A stretch of 64,000 bases of DNA from UBA6107 sp034430175 (lineage in GTDB: Bacteria > Chloroflexota > Anaerolineae > Anaerolineales > Anaerolineaceae). How positions within the stretch are numbered: the first letter of the stretch is position 1; every line of letters begins with the position of its first letter. Under the pieces are notes generated by a model. The model ran no database searches, had not been told where the DNA came from, and worked only from the letters and a program-made list of their open reading frames with translations. The stretch is from NCBI GenBank assembly GCA_034430175.1, contig DAOUFI010000023.1, positions 62,001 to 126,000 on the forward strand, in the 5' to 3' direction. The position numbers and the translations under genes are program-made. Shown here piece by piece: positions 24,442 to 32,665 of the stretch.

Positions 24442-25716
24442 CTATGCTTCTGTTGTTATATGCTCTCCCGCAGTCTCGGGGACCTTACTCATGGCCAGGC
24501 TGGAGGCGATCATCAGCACGGCGCTGACCGCGAAAAGCACGGTCCAACCAATCAAAGAGCCGGGTTTCATATTGTTGAACCAGTCGATCATCGGACCTTC
24601 CAGGCGCGCCACTGCCGCTGACCCCGCGGTGGCCAGGTTGGTGAGGCCCATCAGCTTGCCAGCTTCCGCGCCGGATGACATCTGATTGGCCATGGCCCAG
24701 TTGGTGCTCATGAAGATGCCCAGTCCCACGCCCATCACCGCTCCGTAGCCGATGAGCTGCGCCGGGGTGTTGGCGAAGATGAGCAGCACTGCTCCCACAG
24801 CGCCGATGAAACCGGAGACGATGTGGATGCGTTTACGCCCGTAACGGTCACCCAACCAACCGGCTAGAAGGGTGAAAATGATGAGCACGATCACGAAAGC
24901 ACCCATCACGAATTGCACAAAAGAAACCGCGTCCTGCTCGGGGAATTTGTCGCGGATGAAATACTGCGCGAACGACTGAAATCCGTAAATACCAACCAGG
25001 TACAGGAAGCGGCTGAAGATTAGTGTCCAATAACTCTTATTACCGCTACCGCCGGTCTTGAAGTTGAAGACATCCTTCCAGAGTTCTTTCCACTTGACCG
25101 GTTCCGGTTTAACGGTGGTGGCGCTTTTTTCATGTGACCCCAGCAGAGTGAGACCGCCAAACACCACCATGAAGCCGATGATCGTAAGGACGGATTTTTT
25201 GGGATCGGCGTTGGTACTGCTGATTAGATGCCCCATCAATAACGAAGAAATAATGATGCCAAGCATATCCAGAGAGGTTTTGATGCCGCTTGCCATACCC
25301 AGTTGCTCTGCCGGTACTTCATCTGGCAACAAGCCTTGCGTCGGGCCGTGGGCGATGTTGGACATCACCTGCAGGCCGAGGTAGCCAATGAAAATGGCGG
25401 GCAGTCCAGCGACAAAAGCCAGGATCCCCAAAAATACCAGGTCGCCCAGTGTGCCGAACCAGATGAACGGGCGGCGCCGACCGATTTTTGAGGACCACTT
25501 GTCACTGAGCGCGCCGGAGAGCGGTTGGATGATCATGGCAAGGATCAGGCCGAAGAACGTCAACAGTCCCAGCCAGGTGTTCTTCTGCGTGGAAGGCACG
25601 TAGTTCAACAACACGGCTGGCAGAATGGTAACATGCAGGCTGTTCCACATGAACGACAGCCCGATCCAGTAGGCGTTGAGAACAAAGAGATACCAACCGC
25701 TGACTTTCTTATACAT
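24442..25716 (-). CDS. MFS transporter (GPH/SLC45-like)
   Basis: The 424-residue carrier has about twelve helices. The loop after helix 2 reads GALSDKWSSKIGRRRPFIW, the extended motif of sugar:cation symporters of the GPH and SLC45 groups. The matching loop in the second half reads GWLGDRYGRKRIHI. A conserved HGPTQGLLPDEVP follows helix 4. It probably moves a glycoside or disaccharide, but this is only by family. It is third in a minus-strand run after a fatty acid hydroxylase-like gene and an alpha/beta hydrolase, 29 bp after the latter. Confidence 0.87.
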   Translation of the reverse strand: MYKKVSGWYLFVLNAYWIGLSFMWNSLHVTILPAVLLNYVPSTQKNTWLGLLTFFGLILAMIIQPLSGALSDKWSSKIGRRRPFIWFGTLGDLVFLGILAFVAGLPAIFIGYLGLQVMSNIAHGPTQGLLPDEVPAEQLGMASGIKTSLDMLGIIISSLLMGHLISSTNADPKKSVLTIIGFMVVFGGLTLLGSHEKSATTVKPEPVKWKELWKDVFNFKTGGSGNKSYWTLIFSRFLYLVGIYGFQSFAQYFIRDKFPEQDAVSFVQFVMGAFVIVLIIFTLLAGWLGDRYGRKRIHIVSGFIGAVGAVLLIFANTPAQLIGYGAVMGVGLGIFMSTNWAMANQMSSGAEAGKLMGLTNLATAGSAAVARLEGPMIDWFNNMKPGSLIGWTVLFAVSAVLMIASSLAMSKVPETAGEHITTEA

Positions 25717-25745
25717 TGACTACCTCCGGTGTTGCGCGTGATGAA

Positions 25746-26612
25746 TCAAAGGTTGCGTTTGAAAAACGCGGTCACTCGCTTGATATATTCATTGCCAACG
25801 AAATCTTCAATGTTACGGTGCCCGGCTTGGGGAACCACCCAACATTCACCATTTTCTCCGGTTTTTCGTACCATATATTCCAGTTCATCCATGCGGGTGT
25901 GGGGATCTTTTCCACCGTGGATGAATAACACTGGCAATGGCGCTAGCTTTGAAGCCAGATAGTAAGGTTCGTGGGTAAACAGATTTCTTCGGGTGAGGAT
26001 CGACATCCCCAGCACAATTATATACGCAAGCCAGATATTGAGCGGGCAGGGGATATGTTTTTCATGCAAATCGGCTGCGATAGCCGTGGTCAGCCGCGCT
26101 GGACCGCCGTCGGAGATCAGCGCTTTCACCAGACCAGGGTGTCGTGCTGCGGTCAGCAAGGCGACGCGTCCGCCCATCGAGAAGCCAAGCAACCCAACCG
26201 AGCGACTGCCCTTTGCTTCGGCGTAGCGGATGGCGGCCAGACAGTCCTGCACTTCGAGCGCGCCGATGCTCGTAAGGGTACCGTGGCTGCGACCGTGCGC
26301 GCGGAAGTCGAAGTAGAGCAAATTGAAGCCGGCATCGTGAAGCCCTCTGGCGTATTCCAGGTCAGGGTCGCAACTCCCGCCGTATCCGTGCAGGCAGATG
26401 ATCGTGCGTTTCGAGCCTTCTGCGAGGATCCACCAACCAGCCAGGTCAATGCCATCTGCAGTGGTGAAGGCATCGTCAATAAAATCCAGGCCGAAATAGC
26501 CTGGATCGAGGATTACTTTTCGCGATTGTCTTTTGACTACTTGATAAGCCATCATAACGGCTGCCAGTAATGTGACGGCAAGAATGAGAAGCAGCCAACC
26601 AGCGAAACTCAT
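25746..26612 (-). CDS. Membrane-anchored alpha/beta hydrolase
   Basis: The 288-residue protein begins with one strong N-terminal membrane helix (SFAGWLLLILAVTLLAAVMM). A serine hydrolase domain follows with oxyanion region CLHGYGGSCD, nucleophile elbow GFSMGGR, Asp in FIHGGKDPHT and catalytic His in PQAGHRN. The layout resembles anchored esterases or acyl-peptidases with a cytoplasmic or outer-face catalytic domain. ATG 26612 overlaps the stop of the hydroxylase-like gene by ATGA, so the two proteins are made together. An ester or lipid substrate would fit the partner. Confidence 0.88.
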   Translation of the reverse strand: MSFAGWLLLILAVTLLAAVMMAYQVVKRQSRKVILDPGYFGLDFIDDAFTTADGIDLAGWWILAEGSKRTIICLHGYGGSCDPDLEYARGLHDAGFNLLYFDFRAHGRSHGTLTSIGALEVQDCLAAIRYAEAKGSRSVGLLGFSMGGRVALLTAARHPGLVKALISDGGPARLTTAIAADLHEKHIPCPLNIWLAYIIVLGMSILTRRNLFTHEPYYLASKLAPLPVLFIHGGKDPHTRMDELEYMVRKTGENGECWVVPQAGHRNIEDFVGNEYIKRVTAFFKRNL

Positions 26613-27250
26613 GCTTCCTCGGGTTTTGTGCGGAAGACGATATCCCACAGGGGTGAGCTGACGCCGAAACGCTTGTCGGGAGTTTTATAGTGGTGCTGCA
26701 TGTGGTAGCGCTTGATGTTTTTCGCCCAACCACTGCGCATGGGGAAGTGGTGCGTGGCATAATGGGTTAGATCATAAATAAGATAACCGGTGATTAAGCC
26801 GGAAAAGATCGGTACCATCCAGTGAGGGACATTGAACAGCAAAGAAAAAACGAGCGTGAACAAACCGTAGAAGATCAGCGCAAGCGGAATACTTACCACC
26901 GGTAGCATCACCAGGCGAGTTTTAATTTGCGGCTGAACGTGATGGATGCCGTGGAACAGGAAGGTGACGCGTTCCAGAGTAGGTGTTTTGGGTGGGAAGT
27001 GGAACACGAAGCGGTGCAGTAGATACTCTGCCAGGGTCCAAAAGAACAGGCCGCCAAGGTAGCCAATAAGGATGTAGAAAGGGAACCCGGTGACTGCGGG
27101 GTGCAGGATGGATGAAACAAGGAAGTAAGCCGCGATGGGAACCCAAATGACGCAAACGGCGATGGGACTGATGTGGGTGAAGAACTCAAGAAAATCGGAT
27201 TTGAACAATCGGATCGGATTGTCGCTGAAATCGGTCGGTAAATGGGACAT
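26609..27250 (-). CDS. Fatty acid hydroxylase/sterol desaturase superfamily protein
   Basis: The 213-residue membrane protein has four helices and the histidine boxes of the non-haem di-iron hydroxylase group: HRFVFH (about 77-82), HGIHH, HYATHH and HMQHH near the C-terminus. Spacing is that of Scs7/FA2H-type fatty acid 2-hydroxylases, which act on acyl chains of sphingolipids or ceramides with O2 and an electron donor. No cytochrome b5 domain is fused. The gene is coupled by ATGA to an alpha/beta hydrolase. Close to it lies a glycoside hydrolase of endoglycoceramidase type, so a lipid theme is plausible. Confidence 0.88.
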   Translation of the reverse strand: MSHLPTDFSDNPIRLFKSDFLEFFTHISPIAVCVIWVPIAAYFLVSSILHPAVTGFPFYILIGYLGGLFFWTLAEYLLHRFVFHFPPKTPTLERVTFLFHGIHHVQPQIKTRLVMLPVVSIPLALIFYGLFTLVFSLLFNVPHWMVPIFSGLITGYLIYDLTHYATHHFPMRSGWAKNIKRYHMQHHYKTPDKRFGVSSPLWDIVFRTKPEEA

Positions 27251-27316
27251 ACTTCACCTCCAAACGATAATTTGCATCATTGTACAATAAAAACCAATGG
27301 AGAAGATACCCGAGTA

Positions 27317-27350
27317 AAAAAGACGCCGGGCTTCTGATATCGAAACCCGG
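27317..27350 (-). terminator. Terminator after GH5-like gene
   Basis: CCGGGCTTC (27326-27334) pairs with GAAACCCGG (27342-27350) with one mismatch. On the minus strand a T-run encoded by AAAAAA (27316-27321) follows. It separates the glycoside hydrolase unit from the hydroxylase unit. Confidence 0.75.
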
Positions 27351-27361
27351 TATCTGCACTT

Positions 27362-29233
27362 CTACTTTTTGCAAATTTCAATTCGATGGATGGAGAGGCC
27401 TCCGGCATGGTAGCTCAATAATTGCCGATTGAGGTCCACTTCAAAGCTACCGTCGGAAATCTTCACTTTGTAACCTTTGCCGTAGTGCAATGCGGGGAAG
27501 AAGATCTCTGTTGGGGCAGTGATGACCGGGTCGCTCTTGAATTCAAAGACGAAATGGCTACTGAATGGGTCGAACTTGAGCAGGGTCGGCTCGCCCGCGG
27601 TCTTGATCGGATATGGCCGCGCGAATACGCGGATACCCCGCCCGCCGGAGTTTATGTCAGATGGATCTTTTTGCTGGTCACGGCTGAAGAGTGACAGGTC
27701 TTCATCATTCCACAGGTCGCCGTGTGCGTTGGTATTGTCGGGGGTGTAATTCCACAGGGTGAAGCTGAGCAGGTTATCGTCCAATGCTTGCAGATCACGT
27801 GCCAGCGCTTTCTCCTGTGCTTTAAAATTACCGGTGCGATACGCTTTGCGTTTGTTCAAATCGAATGGAATACCAACCTCGCCAATGATGGTGGGTAGAT
27901 CGCCCATTTTCTCGATGGCTTCTCGTTTTACCAGCGCGTGCGTGCCGGCAAAGACCTTGCATACTTTCTTCGCTGTGATGGCGATGGTGTCAGTTAGTGT
28001 GTCGTAGCCCATCCAGGGGATGAAGGTCTTGAGAACCAGCACCATGTCGTCGTACCAGTGGGCGGCATAGGCAGATTTGGTCAATTCACCCGGTGCGTAT
28101 TCTGGCGAATGGGTGTTGGGTACGGTCTCGATGAAGATCATCGCGTCTCTGTCCACCGAGCGCACCATTTCGGTAAAGCGGGCGACAAATGGTTTGAAGT
28201 AATCACGGTTGAAATCAACTGGTTTACCATTAACCGCGCTGAAGTAATCGGGTTTGACCAGGATGGGATTGCCGGCCTGGTCGACCGTCCAGACGCCAGC
28301 TCGCAGCCACGGACATTGATATCCGTCTCTGAAAAGTGAAACTTTACCCGGGTTGACCAGTTCCGCGCCTGCCTTACGCGGATTGAGCATGCCGCGCATG
28401 AAGTCGATGGTTTGCGGGTAGCCGGAAGCCAGTTGGAACGACTGCCACGGACTGGGCGTCAGTCCCATCTGTGTTTCGCCGAATTTCTTCGTCAGATCAC
28501 TCAGACCGATGTAGCCACTGGCAGGCTCGTTGAGCGTGTCATAGCCGATTATGTTAGGTAAACCTTTGAGTTTTAGCGCGACTTTCTTGATTGCAGCAAA
28601 GTAGTGCCCCTGCAGGTATTCCTGCACGGGGGTACCCTCCACTTTGCAATCCGGGGCGAAGTCATTACCGGCAAAGAAAAGCGTGTACATGGTCGCCGCA
28701 GCGTATTTGGCGTTGTTGGTGATCCAGATCATGCGAGGGAAAGGATCGCCATGCGTTTGGTGGACGATTGCCGCGCCGGTTTCTTTGATCTTTGTGATGT
28801 CCATGCCGAGAATATTGAAAGTCCAACCTGGCGCGCCGTCACCGCCTGAAAAGCGCGACCACACGTCTTGGTGCGGGTCGATGAACAGGTTCAAGCCATA
28901 TTCCCCTGCTTTTTTCACCACTTTATAGAGATAATCAAGGTATTCCTCGTCGTATTTGCCGGGTCCTTCATGTTCAATGGCTTCCCAGGTGACTAAAAAG
29001 CGGATGAAATTCACGCCCCATGCTTTGAGGCGCGCGTAATGTTCGTCGGCTTCTTCCAAAGGAAAGGGACGGCCAACAAAGCTCACATTTTTCGTGTCGA
29101 AAAAGCCTTCCGAACGATAAGTGGCGCCGTCTGGTTTGGTAGGCACTTTCGAGCTACCGCTCAGATTAACGCCGCGCAGCAGTAAAGTACGGCCGCTCTC
29201 ATCGACAAACCAGGATCCCCTCGTCTTGATCAT
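27362..29233 (-). CDS. Glycoside hydrolase, GH5 endoglycoceramidase/glucosylceramidase-like
   Basis: The 623-residue protein has a clan A (beta/alpha)8 barrel. It starts with GSWFVDESGRTLLLRGVNLSG, has the acid/base Glu236 in DTLNEPASGY and the nucleophile Glu452 in TIIGEVGIPFD. The long insertions and a C-terminal beta domain (about 530-623) match the branch that includes fungal sterol-glucoside/glucosylceramide hydrolases and endoglycoceramidases, not cellulases. No signal peptide is seen, so it acts in the cytosol or on the inner face of the membrane. Its ATG overlaps the stop of the membrane phosphodiesterase gene (ATGA). A glycolipid substrate is inferred. Confidence 0.85.
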   Translation of the reverse strand: MIKTRGSWFVDESGRTLLLRGVNLSGSSKVPTKPDGATYRSEGFFDTKNVSFVGRPFPLEEADEHYARLKAWGVNFIRFLVTWEAIEHEGPGKYDEEYLDYLYKVVKKAGEYGLNLFIDPHQDVWSRFSGGDGAPGWTFNILGMDITKIKETGAAIVHQTHGDPFPRMIWITNNAKYAAATMYTLFFAGNDFAPDCKVEGTPVQEYLQGHYFAAIKKVALKLKGLPNIIGYDTLNEPASGYIGLSDLTKKFGETQMGLTPSPWQSFQLASGYPQTIDFMRGMLNPRKAGAELVNPGKVSLFRDGYQCPWLRAGVWTVDQAGNPILVKPDYFSAVNGKPVDFNRDYFKPFVARFTEMVRSVDRDAMIFIETVPNTHSPEYAPGELTKSAYAAHWYDDMVLVLKTFIPWMGYDTLTDTIAITAKKVCKVFAGTHALVKREAIEKMGDLPTIIGEVGIPFDLNKRKAYRTGNFKAQEKALARDLQALDDNLLSFTLWNYTPDNTNAHGDLWNDEDLSLFSRDQQKDPSDINSGGRGIRVFARPYPIKTAGEPTLLKFDPFSSHFVFEFKSDPVITAPTEIFFPALHYGKGYKVKISDGSFEVDLNRQLLSYHAGGLSIHRIEICKK

Positions 29234-30903
29234 TTGGCTTTCGCCTTCTCTTTATTTGCGTTTCGGGTGACCAGCCAGGCGAGCAGCGCTGCGATACTGG
29301 TCAGAACCAGCCCGACTGTGCAGATGAACAACACTTCGATGAGACTGAGCATGCCCAGGAATTCGAAAAGGTAATTTGGTAGAGTCCAGGTGAGTACAAC
29401 TCCATTGATCACAAAGGAGAGTATCGCCGGTAGCCCGTTGATGAACGCGGTAGTCAGCACGAGCCCAAGCGTCATGTGCGCGGCTTGCCCCGGAGTCATT
29501 CTGAAGTAACGCCGATCCAGGAAGATACATAGCCAGGCAAACGCCAGGACGACCGCGGCGGTGATACCGAGGTACATGATTAACTCAGTTTCGCTGGTGA
29601 CTGAAGCAAGTGAATACGTTTTCTGGTCGTAGACGCCGTACCGATAATTGAAGAGGAAAGCGAAGACCAATCCAGCAATAATCCAGGCGCCGCTGCCTTT
29701 CTTGAAGTTCTTGGTCAGCCACAGAACGCACAGAGCCAGGAATACCGCCGCGATCAGCGCGCGCGGGATTCGTTCAGAAAACTCCTTGTTTTGGCGGAGT
29801 TGCGTTAAAACAGACTGGTATTGGCTGACGTCCGATCCGGTGGGGATTCGCGATGACTCAAGGGATATTCCGATCGCTTTGGCATAAGCGCTAAGCAGGT
29901 TGGTTTGCTGCATTTCGATGGTACCGGGTAAAGCGTCAAGCACGGATTGGTCGAGTTTGAGCATTTCTGTCAATACAACGCCCTGGGTGGAAGCAGGCAG
30001 GCTGACGCCGAGCAACGCCGCCACGGTGGGAGCCACGTCTACCTGGTTCATGTCGGCGTAACTGCCGGGAACCACACTCGCGCCAGCAATGACGAATGGC
30101 TCGAGCAGGGTGATGGGGTCCTGACCGCCGTGTCCTCCGGCGTCGATTTGTCCGTGGTCGCTGAGAACGACGATGGTGTCTTGGCTGAGGTCAAGGGTGG
30201 CGACGATCTGGGCAAGCATGGCGTCGCTGCGTTTGGCGGCGTCCAGCCAGGCTTGCGATGCGGCACCTCCTTCGTGGTGTCCGGCGTAATCCACCTGGTC
30301 GATGTGGATCAACACCAACTGCGAATTATTCTCTTTCAGCCAGGGCAGGGCAGCCGCGATCACGTCTTTATCGGCGGCTTTGTCCTCGCCGGGAGTGTAA
30401 AAAGAAAAATCAACATCTGATTGCGGAACCAGTTCTTCGAACCAGTAATAGCCTGAAATAGCCGTCTTAAATCCGGCGCGGTGGGCTGCTGAGAAGAGAT
30501 TATCCTGTGTAAATGTGGGGATCTTACCGTAGTCCAGGTTGAAAACCGGGCCATCATTCAGGTACGGCCAGGCGCCGGTGAGGAGAGTGCTGTATCCCGG
30601 CTCTGAAAATGAGGGTGCCTGACTGTGCATTATCGCCGAAGCGCCTGCATCTCGCAGTTTGGCCAGAGTTGGCATCACATCTGTTTTAAGCGAGGTGTCG
30701 TAACGCAGCGCGTCAATCAGAACGATCACCACACGCCGTGTTGAGGCCTTGCCGAGCGCAGCACCCGGGGTGGGAGCGGAATTTTTAAGCGGAGAACGAT
30801 ACAAGTAATTAGATGCGATCATGCCGGTCACCCAGAAGTAACAACCGGCTGCGATTGCGACACAGAGTAGAACCTTTAGAAAAATGGATAAGAATTTTGA
30901 CAT
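29230..30903 (-). CDS. Membrane-bound alkaline phosphatase/phosphodiesterase superfamily protein
   Basis: The 557-residue protein has one N-terminal helix, a catalytic domain of the type I phosphodiesterase/alkaline phosphatase fold (about 50-330) and six or so C-terminal membrane helices. Metal-binding signs are VVIVLIDALRYDT, FSEPGYSTLLTG with the probable Thr/Ser nucleophile, HIDQVDYAGHHEGG and VLSDHGQIDAGGHGG. The layout (extracellular catalytic domain plus multi-helix anchor) resembles GPI ethanolamine-phosphate transferases and related lipid headgroup enzymes. ATG 30903 is chosen; an open frame reaches further upstream without a ribosome site. It is coupled to the GH5-like enzyme, pointing to shared work on a glycolipid. 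Confidence 0.85.
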   Translation of the reverse strand: MSKFLSIFLKVLLCVAIAAGCYFWVTGMIASNYLYRSPLKNSAPTPGAALGKASTRRVVIVLIDALRYDTSLKTDVMPTLAKLRDAGASAIMHSQAPSFSEPGYSTLLTGAWPYLNDGPVFNLDYGKIPTFTQDNLFSAAHRAGFKTAISGYYWFEELVPQSDVDFSFYTPGEDKAADKDVIAAALPWLKENNSQLVLIHIDQVDYAGHHEGGAASQAWLDAAKRSDAMLAQIVATLDLSQDTIVVLSDHGQIDAGGHGGQDPITLLEPFVIAGASVVPGSYADMNQVDVAPTVAALLGVSLPASTQGVVLTEMLKLDQSVLDALPGTIEMQQTNLLSAYAKAIGISLESSRIPTGSDVSQYQSVLTQLRQNKEFSERIPRALIAAVFLALCVLWLTKNFKKGSGAWIIAGLVFAFLFNYRYGVYDQKTYSLASVTSETELIMYLGITAAVVLAFAWLCIFLDRRYFRMTPGQAAHMTLGLVLTTAFINGLPAILSFVINGVVLTWTLPNYLFEFLGMLSLIEVLFICTVGLVLTSIAALLAWLVTRNANKEKAKAK

Positions 30904-31011
30904 GAAGTATCCTTTGGGGGCGAATCGATCATCTATAAATTTTATCAGGATACGTCGAACTGGCGGAACCAATTCGAGGCATCCTGATTAATTTCCGTTA
31001 TGGAGGAGAAC

Positions 31012-31380
31012 TTAGATTTTTTCCATCGTCCGGCTGGCACGGATGTCAATGCCCGTCCCCAGCACGTTCTCTATCACCACCTGATCCACTTTTACCGGCG
31101 TTTTGATCTCGACGTTGCGCAGCACTTTGAGAAGTTCCGGGATACGCGGCTTGGGAAAGGGAGCCGACGTATAGACGGGCATAAGCGGGTGAATACCGCC
31201 GCTGATTCGCACCGAACTCGCCACCATGCGGCGCGGGTCGGTAAGTTCCTGACGGGCGTACTCGTGGCCGCGTTTGCAGCCATTGATCACCGAGACGACC
31301 GTATCACCGTCGCGGGTCACTTCTAGGGTACAGCCCTTGGGGCAGGTGGTACAGATTACTTTCTCCATCGTAGTTGACAT
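31012..31380 (-). CDS. DUF1667 domain protein (cysteine-rich redox partner)
   Basis: The 122-residue protein has an N-terminal cluster CTTCPKGC and a further Cys in INGCKRGHEYA, the DUF1667 signature. Proteins of this family are almost always encoded after a GlpA-like dehydrogenase and an FAD-dependent reductase, exactly as here, and are thought to act as a small Fe-S or redox subunit of that complex. It starts 6 bp after the reductase stop. Function of the family is not proven. Confidence 0.88.
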   Translation of the reverse strand: MSTTMEKVICTTCPKGCTLEVTRDGDTVVSVINGCKRGHEYARQELTDPRRMVASSVRISGGIHPLMPVYTSAPFPKPRIPELLKVLRNVEIKTPVKVDQVVIENVLGTGIDIRASRTMEKI

Positions 31381-31386
31381 CGTTTC

Positions 31387-32664
31387 CTACCTTTCCACCA
31401 CGGCCACTGTGAGTTCCGGGGCGGCTTTGACGACATCCAGCAGGTCTTGCTTGAGGTTGATCGTCACCATTTCACCCGGGCGGGCGTAGGGTTCACCGTG
31501 GCGCGTGATCAGGTTGTCGCCGCTGCGCACTTCCACCCATACCGGTTTCTCAATGGGACGGGTGACGCGCATCTGTAGGCGGATGTCGCCGTCAGCCAGA
31601 TGATCCGGGTGCAGCGTTTGCGGCACCACGTAACGAACGTTATCGGCGGCTTTGACCGGGATTACTGGCGATTCGGCCAGCTTACCCTTCTGCGCCAGGA
31701 TGGCAGCGGATTTGCCCGCAGTCAGCCCGGCCTCGGAAACCCAGTCCACCAGGTCGTAGACGTGAACAACGTTACCGGCGGAAAACACGCCGGGTACGCT
31801 GGTCTGGAAGCCATCGTCTACGTAAGGCCCTGCGGTGATGGGGTCTATGAGAACGCCTGCCTTGCGGGAAAGTTCATTTTCGGGGATGAGACCCACCGAG
31901 AGGAGCAGCGTATCGCAGGGGATGATCTCTTCAGTGCCGGGGATGGGATTCCATTTATCGTCCACGGCGCAAGCTTCGATAGCCTCGACGCGGTTCTTGC
32001 CGATGATGTTCTTGACAGTGTGTTTGAGTTGCAGTTCGATGTCGTAGTCCATCAGACATTGTACGTAATTGCGGGTAAGACCGGAAAGATAAGGCATCAC
32101 CTCGAGCACGCGTTCCACTTTGGCGCCCTCGAAGGTGAGGCGGCGCGCCATGATCATGCCGATGTCGCCCGAACCAAGGATGACGAAGTTCTTGCCGGGC
32201 ATGTAACCTTCAACATTCACCCAGCGCTGCGCCGTCCCCGCGGTGTAGACTCCAGCCGGACGGGTGCCTGGCAGACGGACCTGGGCGCGCGTTCGTTCGC
32301 GGCAGCCCATGGCCAGTACCACGGCCTTTGCCTCGATCTCGAGGAAGCCGTGTTGCTTGCTGGTGGCGAAGATGTGTTTGTCGCGGGTGATCTCGAGCAC
32401 CATCGTGTCGAGCAGGAATTCGACCTGGGCCGCGTAAGCCTGGTCGATGAAGCGTTGCGCGTATGATGGACCTGGCAGGTCTTCCTTGAAGGTTTCCATG
32501 CCAAAGCCATTGTGGATACATTGTAATAAGATGCCGCCCGGTTCCAGATCGCGGTCGATGCAGAGCACGTCCCCCGCGCTGTTCCTCTTGGCGGCGATGG
32601 CGGCGGCCAACCCACCCGGACCCGAACCGATGACGACCACGTCGTAGCGTTCTTTACGTGTCAT
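31387..32664 (-). CDS. NAD(P)/FAD-dependent oxidoreductase
   Basis: The 425-residue flavoprotein has two dinucleotide-binding folds: VVIGSGPGGLAAAIAAKRN for FAD at the N-terminus and FVILGSGDIGMIMARRL for NAD(P)H around residue 160. The GVFSAGNVVHVYDLVDWV segment closes the FAD site. The C-terminal 100 residues form a small extra domain. A redox-active CxxC pair is absent. In its usual place between a GlpA-like protein and DUF1667, it probably accepts electrons from the dehydrogenase, comparable to the role of GlpB. The start follows the GlpA-like stop by one base. Confidence 0.88.
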   Translation of the reverse strand: MTRKERYDVVVIGSGPGGLAAAIAAKRNSAGDVLCIDRDLEPGGILLQCIHNGFGMETFKEDLPGPSYAQRFIDQAYAAQVEFLLDTMVLEITRDKHIFATSKQHGFLEIEAKAVVLAMGCRERTRAQVRLPGTRPAGVYTAGTAQRWVNVEGYMPGKNFVILGSGDIGMIMARRLTFEGAKVERVLEVMPYLSGLTRNYVQCLMDYDIELQLKHTVKNIIGKNRVEAIEACAVDDKWNPIPGTEEIIPCDTLLLSVGLIPENELSRKAGVLIDPITAGPYVDDGFQTSVPGVFSAGNVVHVYDLVDWVSEAGLTAGKSAAILAQKGKLAESPVIPVKAADNVRYVVPQTLHPDHLADGDIRLQMRVTRPIEKPVWVEVRSGDNLITRHGEPYARPGEMVTINLKQDLLDVVKAAPELTVAVVER

Positions 32665-32665
32665 A

